Part shown: one piece after another, positions 46,301-57,239 of the stretch
How positions within the stretch are numbered: the stretch's first letter is position 1
Layout of the letters: each line of letters starts with the position of its first letter
NCBI RefSeq assembly: GCF_033807575.1
Contig: NC_084711.1
Coordinates: forward strand, 6,262,001-6,326,000
Length of the DNA stretch: 64,000 nt
Reading direction: 5' to 3'
Origin: Cydia pomonella
Lineage: Eukaryota; Arthropoda; Insecta; Lepidoptera; Tortricidae
Program-made: the position numbers and the translations under genes
Notes under the pieces: generated by a model
What the model saw: the letters and a program-made list of their open reading frames with translations, nothing else
What the model was told of the DNA's origin: nothing
The model's database searches: none

Positions 46301-47400
46301 GTGAAAAGAACCAGGTCGGTAATATTGGAGTAGCTGTTTGCTTAGTTGCTGAATTGAAAACTCGAATGTTGCGGGAATTATGCAGTGTTTAATAATTACG
46401 TCCTATTTAACATTTATAAAGTGCAATTCAGTTTTAATTTTATTATTTTCAGTAACCCTCGAATTGCATAAGGTCATGTGGGTGTAAGAGAAACAGAGTT
46501 CATTTTGCTCGGGGCAAGGGAAACAATACGAGGATTCCGAGGACTTGTTAGAACAAGTGCTCATCTTGACCCAGTGTTTCTCTTATCTCATCTAACCTTA
46601 CGTCTACTGACTACTGACGCTGAAAAAAACCGTTAAAACCCAGTAAATTCGTGTTCTTCTCTCACTCTCACTGAACGCAAGCGTAAGTGATATGGAAGTG
46701 CATACCCGAGGGTGCGGATATCATGTTTATTTTCCATATTTCTAGCTTTTGTGCATAATTTGTAACACCTTTTTAAAGTGCATTTTAGACCTATGTTCGT
46801 CATTTTTTTTATTGAGCGAAAATCATAAACTTAGCATTCGAATCGATACAGTCCCTCGAAAAAGGCCTCAAGGTTGCTAATTAAATGTATGGCAGCCGTA
46901 TTGTGATTCAAATAAAGTGAAAAAACCGTTTCGTGAACCTACTGCACCTTAACATCGGATAGTCTCACTGCTAAGGTAAGCGTGTAGTGCTACGTCGTAG
47001 CACTCGTAGCCTGTTGCATAGCTTCCTCGGTATGTCAGTGTAGCGGTACTACTTTGTAAAAGTATAACGAGAATGTGTAGTGTTTAGCGCTTTAAATTGG
47101 TTGCCGTAGCGCTTTAAAAGTTCAAAATGGCTTAGCAATGTAAAATTCTACGGATGATATATGTTGTAATTTCCACTAGTTTTAATACTTAACTGATGAT
47201 AAACATCATATGTATTAAAATACTGAATTTCTTAGCTACAATCAGGCAAGTGAAACACATCAAACTAGGTTCCATTACTTACATAATTACAAATGCTCGA
47301 AAGCACTAATATGTTAGACATGAGTTTCTTTATAAACACGATTTCAAAGTAAAACAGTGAGTCCTAACTGGAAACCACACTATTCTTGTAAACTAGGCTT
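46301..47400. other. Non-coding; CGTAGC palindrome at 46989-47005
   Basis: GTGCTACGTCGTAGCAC is a perfect 8-bp-arm palindrome within a CGTAGC cluster (46986-47010). Otherwise unremarkable. Confidence 0.45.
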
Positions 47401-49139
47401 GCACATTACATTCACTCCCACACGTCGCGGCCTAATTTATCGCCCCGTGTGTCCGCACCTTAACCCTCGGTGCCGCTGACAAGCCCGATTTATGGACCGA
47501 TGTACCACCACCCTAAACAAATCAACCACTGGTTACGGGTCACGTGGTGGGAATTTTAATACAGTCCAGATGACTGGGAGATTTGAGGAAGGATTGCTTT
47601 CTTGTTTCGGTGTTGGTTAGCGGAAGGGTTTGGTTCGAAAATGAGTAGGAAAATTTCATATTACACCTAACATTTGTAACTATTCTCCTTTTAATATTAT
47701 TTTGTTTAATAACCAAAGGGCAATAATAATTTACACTCAAGCGGGAGAGTGTGGTTGGTAAATCGTTGTGTGACGAATTATCCAAATATTTTGTGTCTAG
47801 TAACATTAAGGCCCTCAGCATATGGAGCGTAAGCGTATCGTAAAAACGTTACGAGTAGGAGGAGACGCGTAGATTTCTGGCCACCATCAAGCTTCGCGTA
47901 AGAGTAATCGTTTCATAAGTGAAATGTGAAGTGAATCATGACGTCACTCACGTCAGATGTCTTCGGCGGATGTATCGACGATCTTACTTTCTCGTCTAAT
48001 GAAGAAGATTTTTCTTGTTTGATTATGTCAGAAATTTTGTTTTTTACGCCTGTATTACGCTACGCCTGTCGTAATGATGATATAAATCTCGTACGCTACG
48101 GTACGACGCTTCGTGTGCGGTTTTGTTTAAACTTGTTCGTGCTCTTAGCGCTCCCGTTCTACGCGTGTTACGATACGGCCTTAATGACACGAGCCTTGTA
48201 AATTTCTAGACTTTCTAGTTAAGTTTAATTTGTCTTAAACTACAGACAGCTTTTAGCTGGTCAACTTGCTCAATCCTATCGTAATCCTTATCATCATATA
48301 TTCTCACTAGGTCATTGCTCCAGTTAAAACGCTGTATGTGTCGGCATCGGCAATCTATTTCTTGTTTTAGACTAAATGTAAACCAGCGCTATAGCTTACT
48401 GGAGTGAGGATCCTGTTTTAGCGTCCAATTTGAGTTGTTTCCTTTATACGAGTAGTACATCAGATTGGGATGTTAAATAAATGTATTTTCATGTTATCTA
48501 AAAAGGTTAAAATACTTATATAGGTGTAACTCGAAACCAATAGTTATTAAGGGTATTCACGCATCGAGGTGTAGGGTGAATAAATGCGCTAAGTATAACG
48601 TGATGCACGCTAAGACACGTAAATCTCTAATCCGGGTCGGCGTGCAAGTCGATATAGCCAAGTTTCGGCTCGAGCCGTGCGCTTACAATGCTGCCGAGAT
48701 ATTGAGATCACGCACACAATATGCAATTCTACTGACAGCGAAGCAGAAATCAATTTTCTTTTTTCTCTCCGATAGCCGCTTAAGAACTTTCAACTTAAAT
48801 ATTGTGCACTTACATTGCATTAACTCTTGCATTTCTTTGCCATTAGCTGTGGCGTAATCTTACTAATTATAAATATTGAAAGGAAAGTATCGAGACTTGT
48901 TATTCAATAAACCAATTTATGAAATGTAAAATGCCCATAATACTAATTTGGAGCCCATAACCCTTTGACCGAAGTAGGAATTTCTCTGATGCAATTAATA
49001 TCAAATTTTCGAATGAAAGTATTTAAATAATTCATATATTATATTGATAATCGAAAAGAAAACTTGTATGAGGTGCCCTTAATATGCAAAAAAACTACCC
49101 CAATATTTGGTGAGAATACTCAATTTTTGGTTGGGAAGG
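47401..49139. other. Non-coding, nothing recognised
   Basis: Short GC-richer patches at 47420-47510 and 48050-48180, the latter again with GCTACG-type motifs. Open frames of 87-93 codons (for example 47938-48201 and 48576-48857) show no domain. Confidence 0.4.
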
Positions 49140-49286
49140 TCATAGGGCAAGAACTCTCGTATTGGAACACATACTTTGCTCAGACACAGAATGAAAGAGC
49201 TTCGCTCCTTGTGGTTTGCCGAGAGTACAGTAGGTATGTGTACAAACGCAAGAGTAAGAAGCGACGAAAGAGCTTACCTGTCTTAC

Positions 49287-49402
49287 CTGATAAACGGTTT
49301 TCGCTACATTGACCTTAATCAATTTTCTATATGCAATCGCACGTACACTCATGTCAAAATACACCTTTCTAATGCTTATGGTCTGTACGCTCCAATCGCG
49401 AA
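49287..49402 (-). other. Weak 116-nt candidate exon, minus strand
   Basis: On the minus strand, CATTCTCCCGTCAG could serve as acceptor and CAG/GTAAGACAGG as donor. Between them exactly one frame is open, starting RDWSVQTISIRKVYF and ending KVNVAKTVYQ. No family is recognised. A second GTAAGC follows the donor by 10 nt. Open frames continue on both sides, so splicing need not be invoked. Confidence 0.2.
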
Positions 49403-49889
49403 CTGACGGGAGAATGTGTGTAGAAAAATTATAAACCACGACATTAGTTTTCTCAATTTTCTATACCAGCGTAAGTTTTCTTGAATCTTTCCAGCAGTGT
49501 AAGCGTATCATATACATAATTGGGACCAAATCCCTGTTGGAGGCGGAGGGACAGGTTTCTTAGCGCGTGTTCGGGGGAACTAATGAAATTTGCCGCCCAC
49601 GCACTGCTGCTGGTCAATAAATAATAACCACATATTGACAATACTACTGGTAAACTACTACTTCCTTTGCGTTGACAACTACTTGAATACTTGGGCATGC
49701 GTTAGCATTTTTATGTCACTCATTATTATGAAGTAGAAGCATTCCACGATTAGTAATATTTTCGATTCGACATCGAGCTTATACATATACACTATGAACT
49801 TAATCTGATGACTTGAAGATAAAGACTAAATGTAAAAAAAAAAGAAATAAAGTATTTTAATAATGTATTTTTTTTGTTAAGTTGTTGTC
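49403..49889. other. Non-coding, nothing recognised
   Basis: An 81-codon minus frame (49453-49698) has no recognisable motif. The rest is AT-rich. Confidence 0.4.
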
Positions 49890-50455
49890 GGTGTGCAGGA
49901 AGGTACCCACGCCACCATGCCTTAAATGATATCATCCGGAGGGCGTTGGTCTCGGCGAATGTACCTTTTGTGCTGGAGCCACCGGGTCTTAGTAGGTCTG
50001 ATGGGAAGAGGTCAGAAGGGTTGACCTGATCCCGTGGGAGAGGGGCAGATGTCTTTTGTGGAACGCACTTTTGCTGCTTCTCATATTAGCTGAACCGTGC
50101 GTGGGCAGCAGCTGAGTTGGCGTCGTTCCGAAAGCGGGAGAAGTACGCGGCGATGGCGAACTACACATGTGTCCCTCTTGCCGTGGAAACCACTGGTTGT
50201 TGGTGTGCTGAGGCTAAGACAATTATTGGAGAATCGGGCAGACTCCGGTTCGTTCCTGATGCAGAGGTTGTCCATTACCGTTCAACGTGGAAACACGGCC
50301 AGCGTGACAGGCTCCTTTGCGTCTAGAGGGGCGCGGAGCGAGTTTTGCAGATAGTTTTTGTATGTGTTGATTAGATTTAGATTTTATTTTTGGTTAAGAT
50401 TTTTGTGTTTGTATAACTTTGTCATTAATAAGTTTAGCAAAATAAATACATATTA
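49890..50455 (+). pseudogene. Decayed LINE: reverse transcriptase C terminus and 3' tail
   Basis: Three frames in turn carry the family's blocks: HHALNDIIRRALVSANVP and VLEPPGLSRSDGKR (49911-50020), then LIPWERGRCLLWN (50025-50070), then AELASFRKREKY, TCVPLAVETTG and finally QRLSITVQRGNTASV in another frame (50260-50310). These blocks follow the polymerase core in a widespread LINE type. At least three frameshifts and stops separate them, so no protein can be made. The 3' tail ends near AGCAAAATAAATACATA at 50428-50455. The C terminus is related to that at 21697-21905. Confidence 0.75.
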
Positions 50456-51069
50456 TAGGTCATAGGTATTTTAATATGATTATGTTACATTTTGTAAAGC
50501 CTTAATTAATTAATTAAAAAATATCTTGTCATATTTACTATAAAAATACGGGATGAATAGTACAAAGCAAACAGATAGGTTAGCGTGTATGTGAAAAACT
50601 TAATTTTATTGATGCATAATCTAAGCCAGGAAAATAAAGAGCCTATAAAACTGCAAACAATTCTAAATGACATAATAACCCAACTAGGACTAGCAGTTAC
50701 GATCTGCGGTACTCGTAGCGTGCGGTGCTCCGTACCTCAGTATCGATCGCAGTGAGCGACAGAAAACTTTCTAGACAGCTTTTATATGCACCTCTTTGGC
50801 CTGTAAGTATAGCGGAGTATTGCGAAATGCGGCGCGTTCCCTACATTTCAACGTCACTTGTGTAAATATAAATACGATTTAGTCAAGCGTCGTTGTAATT
50901 GCAATCGGCAATTTGCGAGTATAATGTTTTTATATGAAAATTATTAAGGTATTGATAAGGCAAGTACATAACTTTTTTTATTTAATATGGTTTAATAAAA
51001 TGTACTCATTGCTATATCGACAGTATAATATTAAGTTTAGATACATGTATCAGCCAACTTGTACAATTG
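50456..51069. other. Non-coding, nothing recognised
   Basis: AT-rich; TTAATTAATTAATTAAAAAA at 50503-50521 is simple sequence. Confidence 0.45.
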
Positions 51070-51660
51070 ACGGCCGGTCTGGTCTAGTCGGTAATGAAGC
51101 GGGTAAGGGCATATTTGTGTCATGTGTACAGGTATTTGTTTCTGAGTCATGGTTGTTTTCTATGTATTTATATATTATATCGTTGTCTGAGTATCCATAA
51201 CACAAGCCTTCTTGAGCTTACCACCGGAACCCTTGTGGACCCGGGTACGTCCTTAAACTACGTCCAAAAGAGAGGTATGGGCATTGTGAATGTCATCTCG
51301 CTTTGTGTGGTAGGGCACAGCATTAGCGGATGTCATTCCAGATCTAGAGCAGAGCCCAACTGGGGAAGTACCTCCACCTTACAGAAAACCGCAGCCAAAT
51401 AACACTAGACCCTACTCATAGTGTTGTGTTCCTGCCGGTTAGTAAGGTTGCCAGAGCTCAACGAGGGTGCGGAGTGTTCGGGTCGGCAACGCGCATGAGA
51501 CTCCTCTGGAGTTGCAGGCGTCCATGGGCTACGGAGGCTGCTTACCATCAGGCGGGTCATATGCTTGTTTACCACCGACGTAGTATAAAAAAAATACCGT
51601 GGGACTTAGTCAATTTGTGTAACAATGTCCCTATAATATTGATTAAATTATAAAAAAATA
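51070..51660 (+). mobile_element. SINE (family of 21212-21480), split by a LINE end
   Basis: The left part (51070-51222) begins GACGGCCGGTCTGGTCTAGT and reaches CTTGAGCTTACC. The right part (51599-51660) resumes GTGGGACTTAGTCAATTTGT. Compared with 21212-21480 the head has lost about 30 bp that include the B-box, so this copy lacks an intact internal promoter. Confidence 0.85.
51223..51594 (+). mobile_element. LINE 3' end inserted in the SINE
   Basis: A 372-bp insert starts ACCGGAACCCTTGTGGACCC and ends CACCGACGTAGTATAAAAAA with an oligo-A tail. It is flanked by TACC at 51219-51222 and 51595-51598. It matches the family of 12151-12269 over its last 100 bp. The strong 5' truncation, A tail and short target duplication fit target-primed reverse transcription. 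The 102- and 75-codon open frames in it are not recognised as proteins. Confidence 0.8.
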
Positions 51661-52202
51661 TTGTACCTATGTATTACTGTAGCTTGTAGACGCTTTTTCT
51701 ACTATATATATATATACTAAATTAATCACGACCCACAAACCAAACATTAAATTTATTAATGAACAGTAATTACTTCTCATAGACTATTTACGTATGAATG
51801 TCAGACACATAAATTTCGAAGTTTTGAACTTAATGTTCCATAAATTCATAATAACAGTATTTGCTATTTTAAAAAAGTAAAGAAAATAAATTGGTGTTTA
51901 ATAATTCACCAACTGAATAAAAAAACAATGTTTAAATATTATCAAGAATCTAAAATTTACACGAAATTATAGTTAAATTGAGAACCTTGATGTTTCACTC
52001 ATGTCTAAAACAATAAAATTCTAGTTCGAGTGTTTCATGTCATCCTGTCAAATTTTGCTTAGCTACCGACCAACCTGCAATTGTATAATTACCTCGTGGG
52101 CTCACAAACGAAGGTAGACAGCTGAAATTCATAACAGAACGTAATTAGGGTTCAATTAGTGTTCGGCTGAAAAACGTAGCGTTTGGTAACATTTCATTGC
52201 GG
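51661..52202. other. Non-coding, nothing recognised
   Basis: AT-rich with TATATATATATA at 51702-51713. Confidence 0.45.
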
Positions 52203-52232
52203 ACGTCAAACGTGACGTGACGTCGACGTGCA
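52203..52232. promoter_or_regulatory. Cluster of ACGT cores, CRE-like
   Basis: Five ACGT cores in under 30 bp, including TGACGTGACGTCGACGTG, which contains TGACGTC, one base short of a full CREB/ATF site. Probable bZIP binding by motif only; GC-richer sequence follows to 52300. Confidence 0.3.
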
Positions 52233-53963
52233 ACCGACAGATGATAGGGGTACGTGCAAGCGGCCGTATTCCGGAGCGAAGCGCGATGGAGATGGGGAAT
52301 TAGTGTTCGTGTGCAATGTTGTGTTTTTGAATTAAAATTAAACCTATAACATTTATGTGTTGTTATTTTTTTCTCAAACGTTTATAGTTCATTAAAAATC
52401 ATAGATGGATGATTTTGAATGAACTATATGCTGGATGGGAGCAAAATGCACTTTAGAATGGGCAGGTTATTCAGGTCAATCCGAATCTATAGTCTAAAAA
52501 ATAACAATAAGTAAAATGCTCCTTAAGTTTAATGAAAAAATCAAGTGTTAAACAGATTGTAATTATGTTGCTTACTTACCTAATATAATATTCAAAGGGG
52601 TGTAAATATTATAAATTGATCTTAGCAGTTAATATGTTTACTTACGTTTTTGATATTTTAGTTTCGTTAGTTAGATTAAATTACTGGTAAGTAGTGGTAC
52701 GGCAATAAAATATCTCTAAACGCATTTTGATTTCCAAAATGTCCATGGAAAAGTGCATGGACTCAATTTGCAGCTCTCTGTATAATAGAGTCACCATTGG
52801 CAAGTGTGTGTGTCATACAATTTCTTATCCCTCAAATATCAGCTTGTCGTCACTAAATATCCCGAATAAGGCCGTGACGTCGTAATCGCACGATCCCATG
52901 TGGGGTAAGTCTAATCAGCTATGAAAATTAGGTTCCTCTGCGTATCTTCTGCTTTGTACGGCTAATGTGGAATTTAATCACCATTTCGGCATTACATTGC
53001 ACCGTTTAGATATGTAGGTACATTTTGGCTGGCTTTTGATCACTTTTCTGTCTAATTTGTGTAATAATTGCCGCATATAATTTACCGGGGTTATTATTAT
53101 TCAAAAACAGAAAATTACAGTTTAGTCGAGTTAATACTTACCTACTTTAAATTCGGTAGGTAGCTAGGTACAGTCAAAGTTTAGTTTGCAATCCACTTTA
53201 GTAAATTGTCACCATAAGAGCTAGCCAGAGCACAACGTTGGCTTGACATGTCGCATGTATGGTTTTATTGTAACTAGGCAAAAGATTAAATACGTTGCCA
53301 TGATGGATCGGATTTTCTATAAATGGAACGTACACTTACGCCTGTGATGGACAGAACTTATTAACGCAAAGCGACAAAATTTAAAACACGTCTAAGCATT
53401 CCTGTCAACATATCAAAACCATCCTACGTGATTTGGTAGGATTCATTGTTCCCCATCAGGAACCGGTGGACAACAACAATGTCTAGCGTTTAGACGTGAC
53501 AATTAGGGTTTTTTATAAGTAGAAATGAAATGTGAGACTGCTACTTTTACTGAAAGTTCCATAAGACCATCCCGTGCGATCATTTTCCCCCACCCCTCGC
53601 GTCTCATCCAATAGATTCATGACTGAAGCATATTGCAAAAAGATTCATCAAATTAATTATATCTGATTTTTTTTAAACAGTCCGTAATTAGAAAAGCAAA
53701 TGATAGCTTTTCGCAATGAAATTGTCTGTAATTTGAAGTTTACGTATTGACATTTCAATAATATTACTGAAATATACATTTTTGACAATGCATTGCGAAT
53801 GTCTAACAACATTTCAACAAAATGGGTAAGAAATTAATTTCCTCGACCGTACCACCAGGCGACAAATTGTATGGTCACTTTATGAATGCATTCTTTTGTC
53901 GTATCGAATCAGGTCGTTAGTACTTGGAACATTTATTTCACATTGCACCCACCTTAGCAAATT
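52233..53963. other. Non-coding, nothing recognised
   Basis: AT-rich, no gene. Several GTAAGT donor-like matches on the minus strand (52586, 53145) lack partner acceptors. Confidence 0.45.
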
Positions 53964-54160
53964 TCTGTTTGGCCCAGTGGTTGACTGGTAGAGAATGCCT
54001 CAAGGGATTAAGTCCACCTATTGTACTTTTTACGTGTATTTGTGCAATAAAGTTTAACCTTTCGAGACCCGGAGAAATATAGCGACATTCCGTCATTGGT
54101 TTTTGAAGCTGGCTACCCAGGGAGCCCACGGGTCTCGAAAGGTTAAAATAAATAAATAAT
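53964..54160 (+). mobile_element. Retroelement 3' end interrupted by a MITE
   Basis: TTTGGCCCAGTGGTTGACTG, AGAGAATGCC, TTTGTGCAATAAAGTTTAA, then after the insertion TTAAAATAAATAAATAATG. It corresponds to the uninterrupted minus-strand copy at 36318-36422. Confidence 0.75.
54058..54142. mobile_element. piggyBac-type MITE with TTAA target duplication
   Basis: An 85-bp element has perfect 14-bp inverted ends CCTTTCGAGACCCG and CGGGTCTCGAAAGG and is flanked by TTAA at 54054-54057 and 54143-54146. TTAA duplication and CC(C/T)T-type ends are hallmarks of piggyBac-like transposons. It has no coding capacity. Confidence 0.8.
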
Positions 54161-55539
54161 GTTTCTATGCAATTATAAGCATGCTAGCTGTACTCATTTG
54201 ACAATTACGTAAGTCAATTATTTGAATGAAATCTTCCACGTCATTACAAAAAGTTAATGCCAATGGGTTTGTCGTTAGAAGTTAATGTCAAAAAGTCTAA
54301 ATACATTTACTATAATTAATATTTATATTGCAAACTTTGCAGATAGTTTATAGTACACGTATAGGTACTTTATACTGCTGCAACTCCGATTGCGAACTGA
54401 TGCCAGCCTAGTAAGATACATCAGCAAACTATGCAGTCTTGGATCCCCGACCTGTTCATCCATCATCCAATTAGCCCCGCGATCAATCATCGGCCCGATC
54501 ACTCCCTGGGCCACGCACCTCGACGATTTTTTCCCACTTTTTGTGTTCAACCACCGGGGGCTTGTTAATCACTGGAATACGTGTGTGTGTTGATAGATTA
54601 TGATTTTGTTGATATCATTATTAGGGTATTGCAGAATTTTGATTTATTGACACGCCCTTCATGAGAATTGGATTGAAATTGTATAGAATAGGTGAGATTG
54701 TGGTCAAATGCTTACCTTAAACAGGGTCGATAGAGGGCAGAAGACCTCGAAGAAAACATTTCACGCGAGGGCAAAATCAAGTAGCTACCTTGCTGGCGAT
54801 TACCACTGTCAGCATTGCACTACTCCAAGCGATTTAATGCAACCCATGGACATAGCTGGTCAACAAGATCCAAAGGACTTAAGACCCATAGCAGTAATGT
54901 ATTCGAGCCCTATTTTTATAAGTATGACTATTCTGAAAATAACTTTCAATCTTTCAATAAAAAGAAAATGAATGAAGTGACGCCGGCAGCGCGAGTGTTT
55001 CAAATCGGCAGTCATTCAATCTCGCTAATATAAAACCCAACAAAACGTCTCGCTATAAAAAGATGAACAATAATTCTCTTTTATTACGCGCCAAAGTGGG
55101 AATCTCATTGTCGGCGAGGAAATAAATAATATCAGGAAGGAAAAGAGAAGGGAAATAATACAACATAAAATATTAAGATTCACCCAGGATTGGCATCATT
55201 CTGCGGTCGCCACGGATTTCTTTTAAGGGGGCGAAGATACCTACATCTTTGAATCTTAATGTTATTTGCATATCCGAAAAGTCATGAAATAAATCAGCCG
55301 AGACGGACAGTAGGGACGTTATTCATTAGGCCTTCTTTCTCCACGCAAGTAGCAATTAATGTAAAAAAGAATCTAATTTTGTACTCTTCAGATTCCTTAT
55401 CCTTAAATGATTTCTATAATTCAGAATAAAACTAACGTTAAAGTAAGCTAATATATTCACCTTGTACCTTTCGAATTCGGCAAAATAAATTCTCTAAATC
55501 ACAGTTTCCATTTGGAAATTCTTGTGTGCGTTGAGGGCA
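54161..55539. other. Mostly AT-rich; GC-richer patch at 54400-54570
   Basis: The patch carries opposing open frames of 67 and 75 codons without motifs and is best read as a possible conserved element. Nothing else. Confidence 0.4.
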
Positions 55540-55810
55540 CACTTATGGGGATAATGTCAGGATCCAGCATCAAATTGTGCTGCATTGTGCGGCAAATGCG
55601 AGAAAAACGGCGAAAGTGTTAGGGCGAATTTACATAAGTCGAGACAGAGGCTTGGAAGAATACGTAGGAAAATATTCAGAGGTGATGAGAGCCCTCCGGC
55701 CCGGCGGCCTCTATGCATAGCCTTTATGATGGGGAAAATATTTACAGCCGGCGCGAAAACGCAATATTTATGGAGCGACTGGAAATAGCGCAGCTATTCA
55801 TGCGGGTTTT
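55540..55810. promoter_or_regulatory. Candidate enhancer with TTTATG-type sites
   Basis: A GC-balanced tract containing CCTTTATGATGG (55722-55733), ATATTTATGGAGCG (55763-55776), CTATGCATAG (55711-55720) and TTTACAGCC, motifs of the Hox/Caudal TTTATG class. A 67-codon frame has no domain. Confidence 0.25.
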
Positions 55811-56270
55811 TAGCACATTCCTGCACTAAGCGGTTTATTGTTTCGCGAAGATAAAAAGAAAATTGTAAGTTATTATTGCTATATTCTTCTGGTAATGTTT
55901 TTATCATGATCTATGCAGTACTGTTACGAGTTTGATTTATTCGATAACGTAGGCAAGAAAAATATGTTTTTTTTTTTTAACTAGCACACTATCGCAATCA
56001 CACCACGGATTACATCATGGCAATTTGTCGTATAACTACCGATATTTTATAGTAAAATCATTTATAAAGCGCAGATGTCAAAACGCATGGTTTTTGTTTA
56101 CAAACCGACTGCGACCGCTATCGATTGTGCAGGCGGCGAAGTTTTTATGAATTAACCGTTAAACAAGTAAAGAAGAACAATGAAAAAACAAACTCTCCAA
56201 ACAAAAATCGATGACAATCTGGGCCAAAAACTTTGAGGAACTTTGCCGGCAAAAAGATTTATATACCTAC
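55811..56270. other. Non-coding, nothing recognised
   Basis: AT-rich. Confidence 0.45.
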
Positions 56271-56654
56271 TTATAAAAAAGTGAGCGGGAAAGGAACTTT
56301 TCCAAAAACTTTAAATTGCAACCTTGAACTGGATGAACTCTGTTTTGGATTACTATTAGGGAAAGTTTTTAATGCCGAGTGGTTGATAACTTGATAACTC
56401 GGCGCGAGTGTTCTTGTCGTTGGGGTTAAATATGATGGGGTAATTTTACTTTTGATTGGGGTTGCCCCTGTCTTGCATCGAAGAGAAGAGTGCGATGAAC
56501 TGGATCGATCGCGCGCGCAGCACGCGCTCGCTGCTCCAAACTTTCGGGTCCGCTTTAATGAAACAATTCCGTCAGGCAACTTCACCGAATTTGGGTCATT
56601 GCGTACTCGTGTGCAGCTCTCATAGCCCGGGGATTTCATTTCGTGTTGTAACAT
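56271..56654 (-). other. 127-codon open frame of unknown status
   Basis: A Ser/Pro/Lys-rich open frame (begins MLQHEMKSPGYESCTRV) crosses a GC-rich island (56490-56640, GATCGCGCGCGCAGCACGCG). No domain, signal or splice context was recognised, and an 88-codon frame overlaps it on the other strand. I keep it as an unconfirmed open frame rather than a gene. Confidence 0.2.
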
Positions 56655-57239
56655 GCCAGTACCTCTCCTTGCCTGTTACATATATGAACATAGTATTGAT
56701 CTTTTTTAAGTCGGTTATATAAACTTCCTTGTTTGGGTCTCACGGTAATAAATTTCTTTCATAACTGACATCGGTCATATCGTCTGAAATCTTAAACGCT
56801 TATTTGGAGGGCTCAGTGCTGAATAGTAAACCAATATAATAAGAAACTTGTTTATAAAATAATTTGAACTTTATTTCAATGTCGTAAAGCTTTTGCATTA
56901 TAAAAATTTGTCCAAACAATATACTGGGAACCATTAGTTCAAGTGTTAGTTTTAAATATCAGCTCGAACCTTACGTCATCATAAAATGAAATGAAATATG
57001 TTTGCTATGGATAAAAATATTCTTAGCTAAATTGAACCATATTATAAAGAAATAAGAAAGGGCGGATCTCTAAACGATGTGCTCATATAGAAAAACAAAG
57101 GTGGTTAGAATTAAAAACTATATTGACATCCTACATGCATAGAGAAATAGTTTAAACCACACCCAAAAGTAGGTCAAATTTGGACCTTATGTTAATTAGG
57201 AAATAAAGTGTAATTTGTGTAAAATTGTATGAAGTTATA
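56655..57239. other. Non-coding, nothing recognised
   Basis: AT-rich. Confidence 0.45.

Noticed and set aside
53040..53095. CTAATTTGTGTAATAATTG, resembling the SINE 3' module
   Set aside because: The match is confined to about 20 AT-rich bases, with no flanking agreement to the SINE copies.
54711..54740. Minus-strand donor TTTAAG/GTAAGCAT
   Set aside because: No CAG or TAG acceptor with a pyrimidine tract within a plausible exon length.
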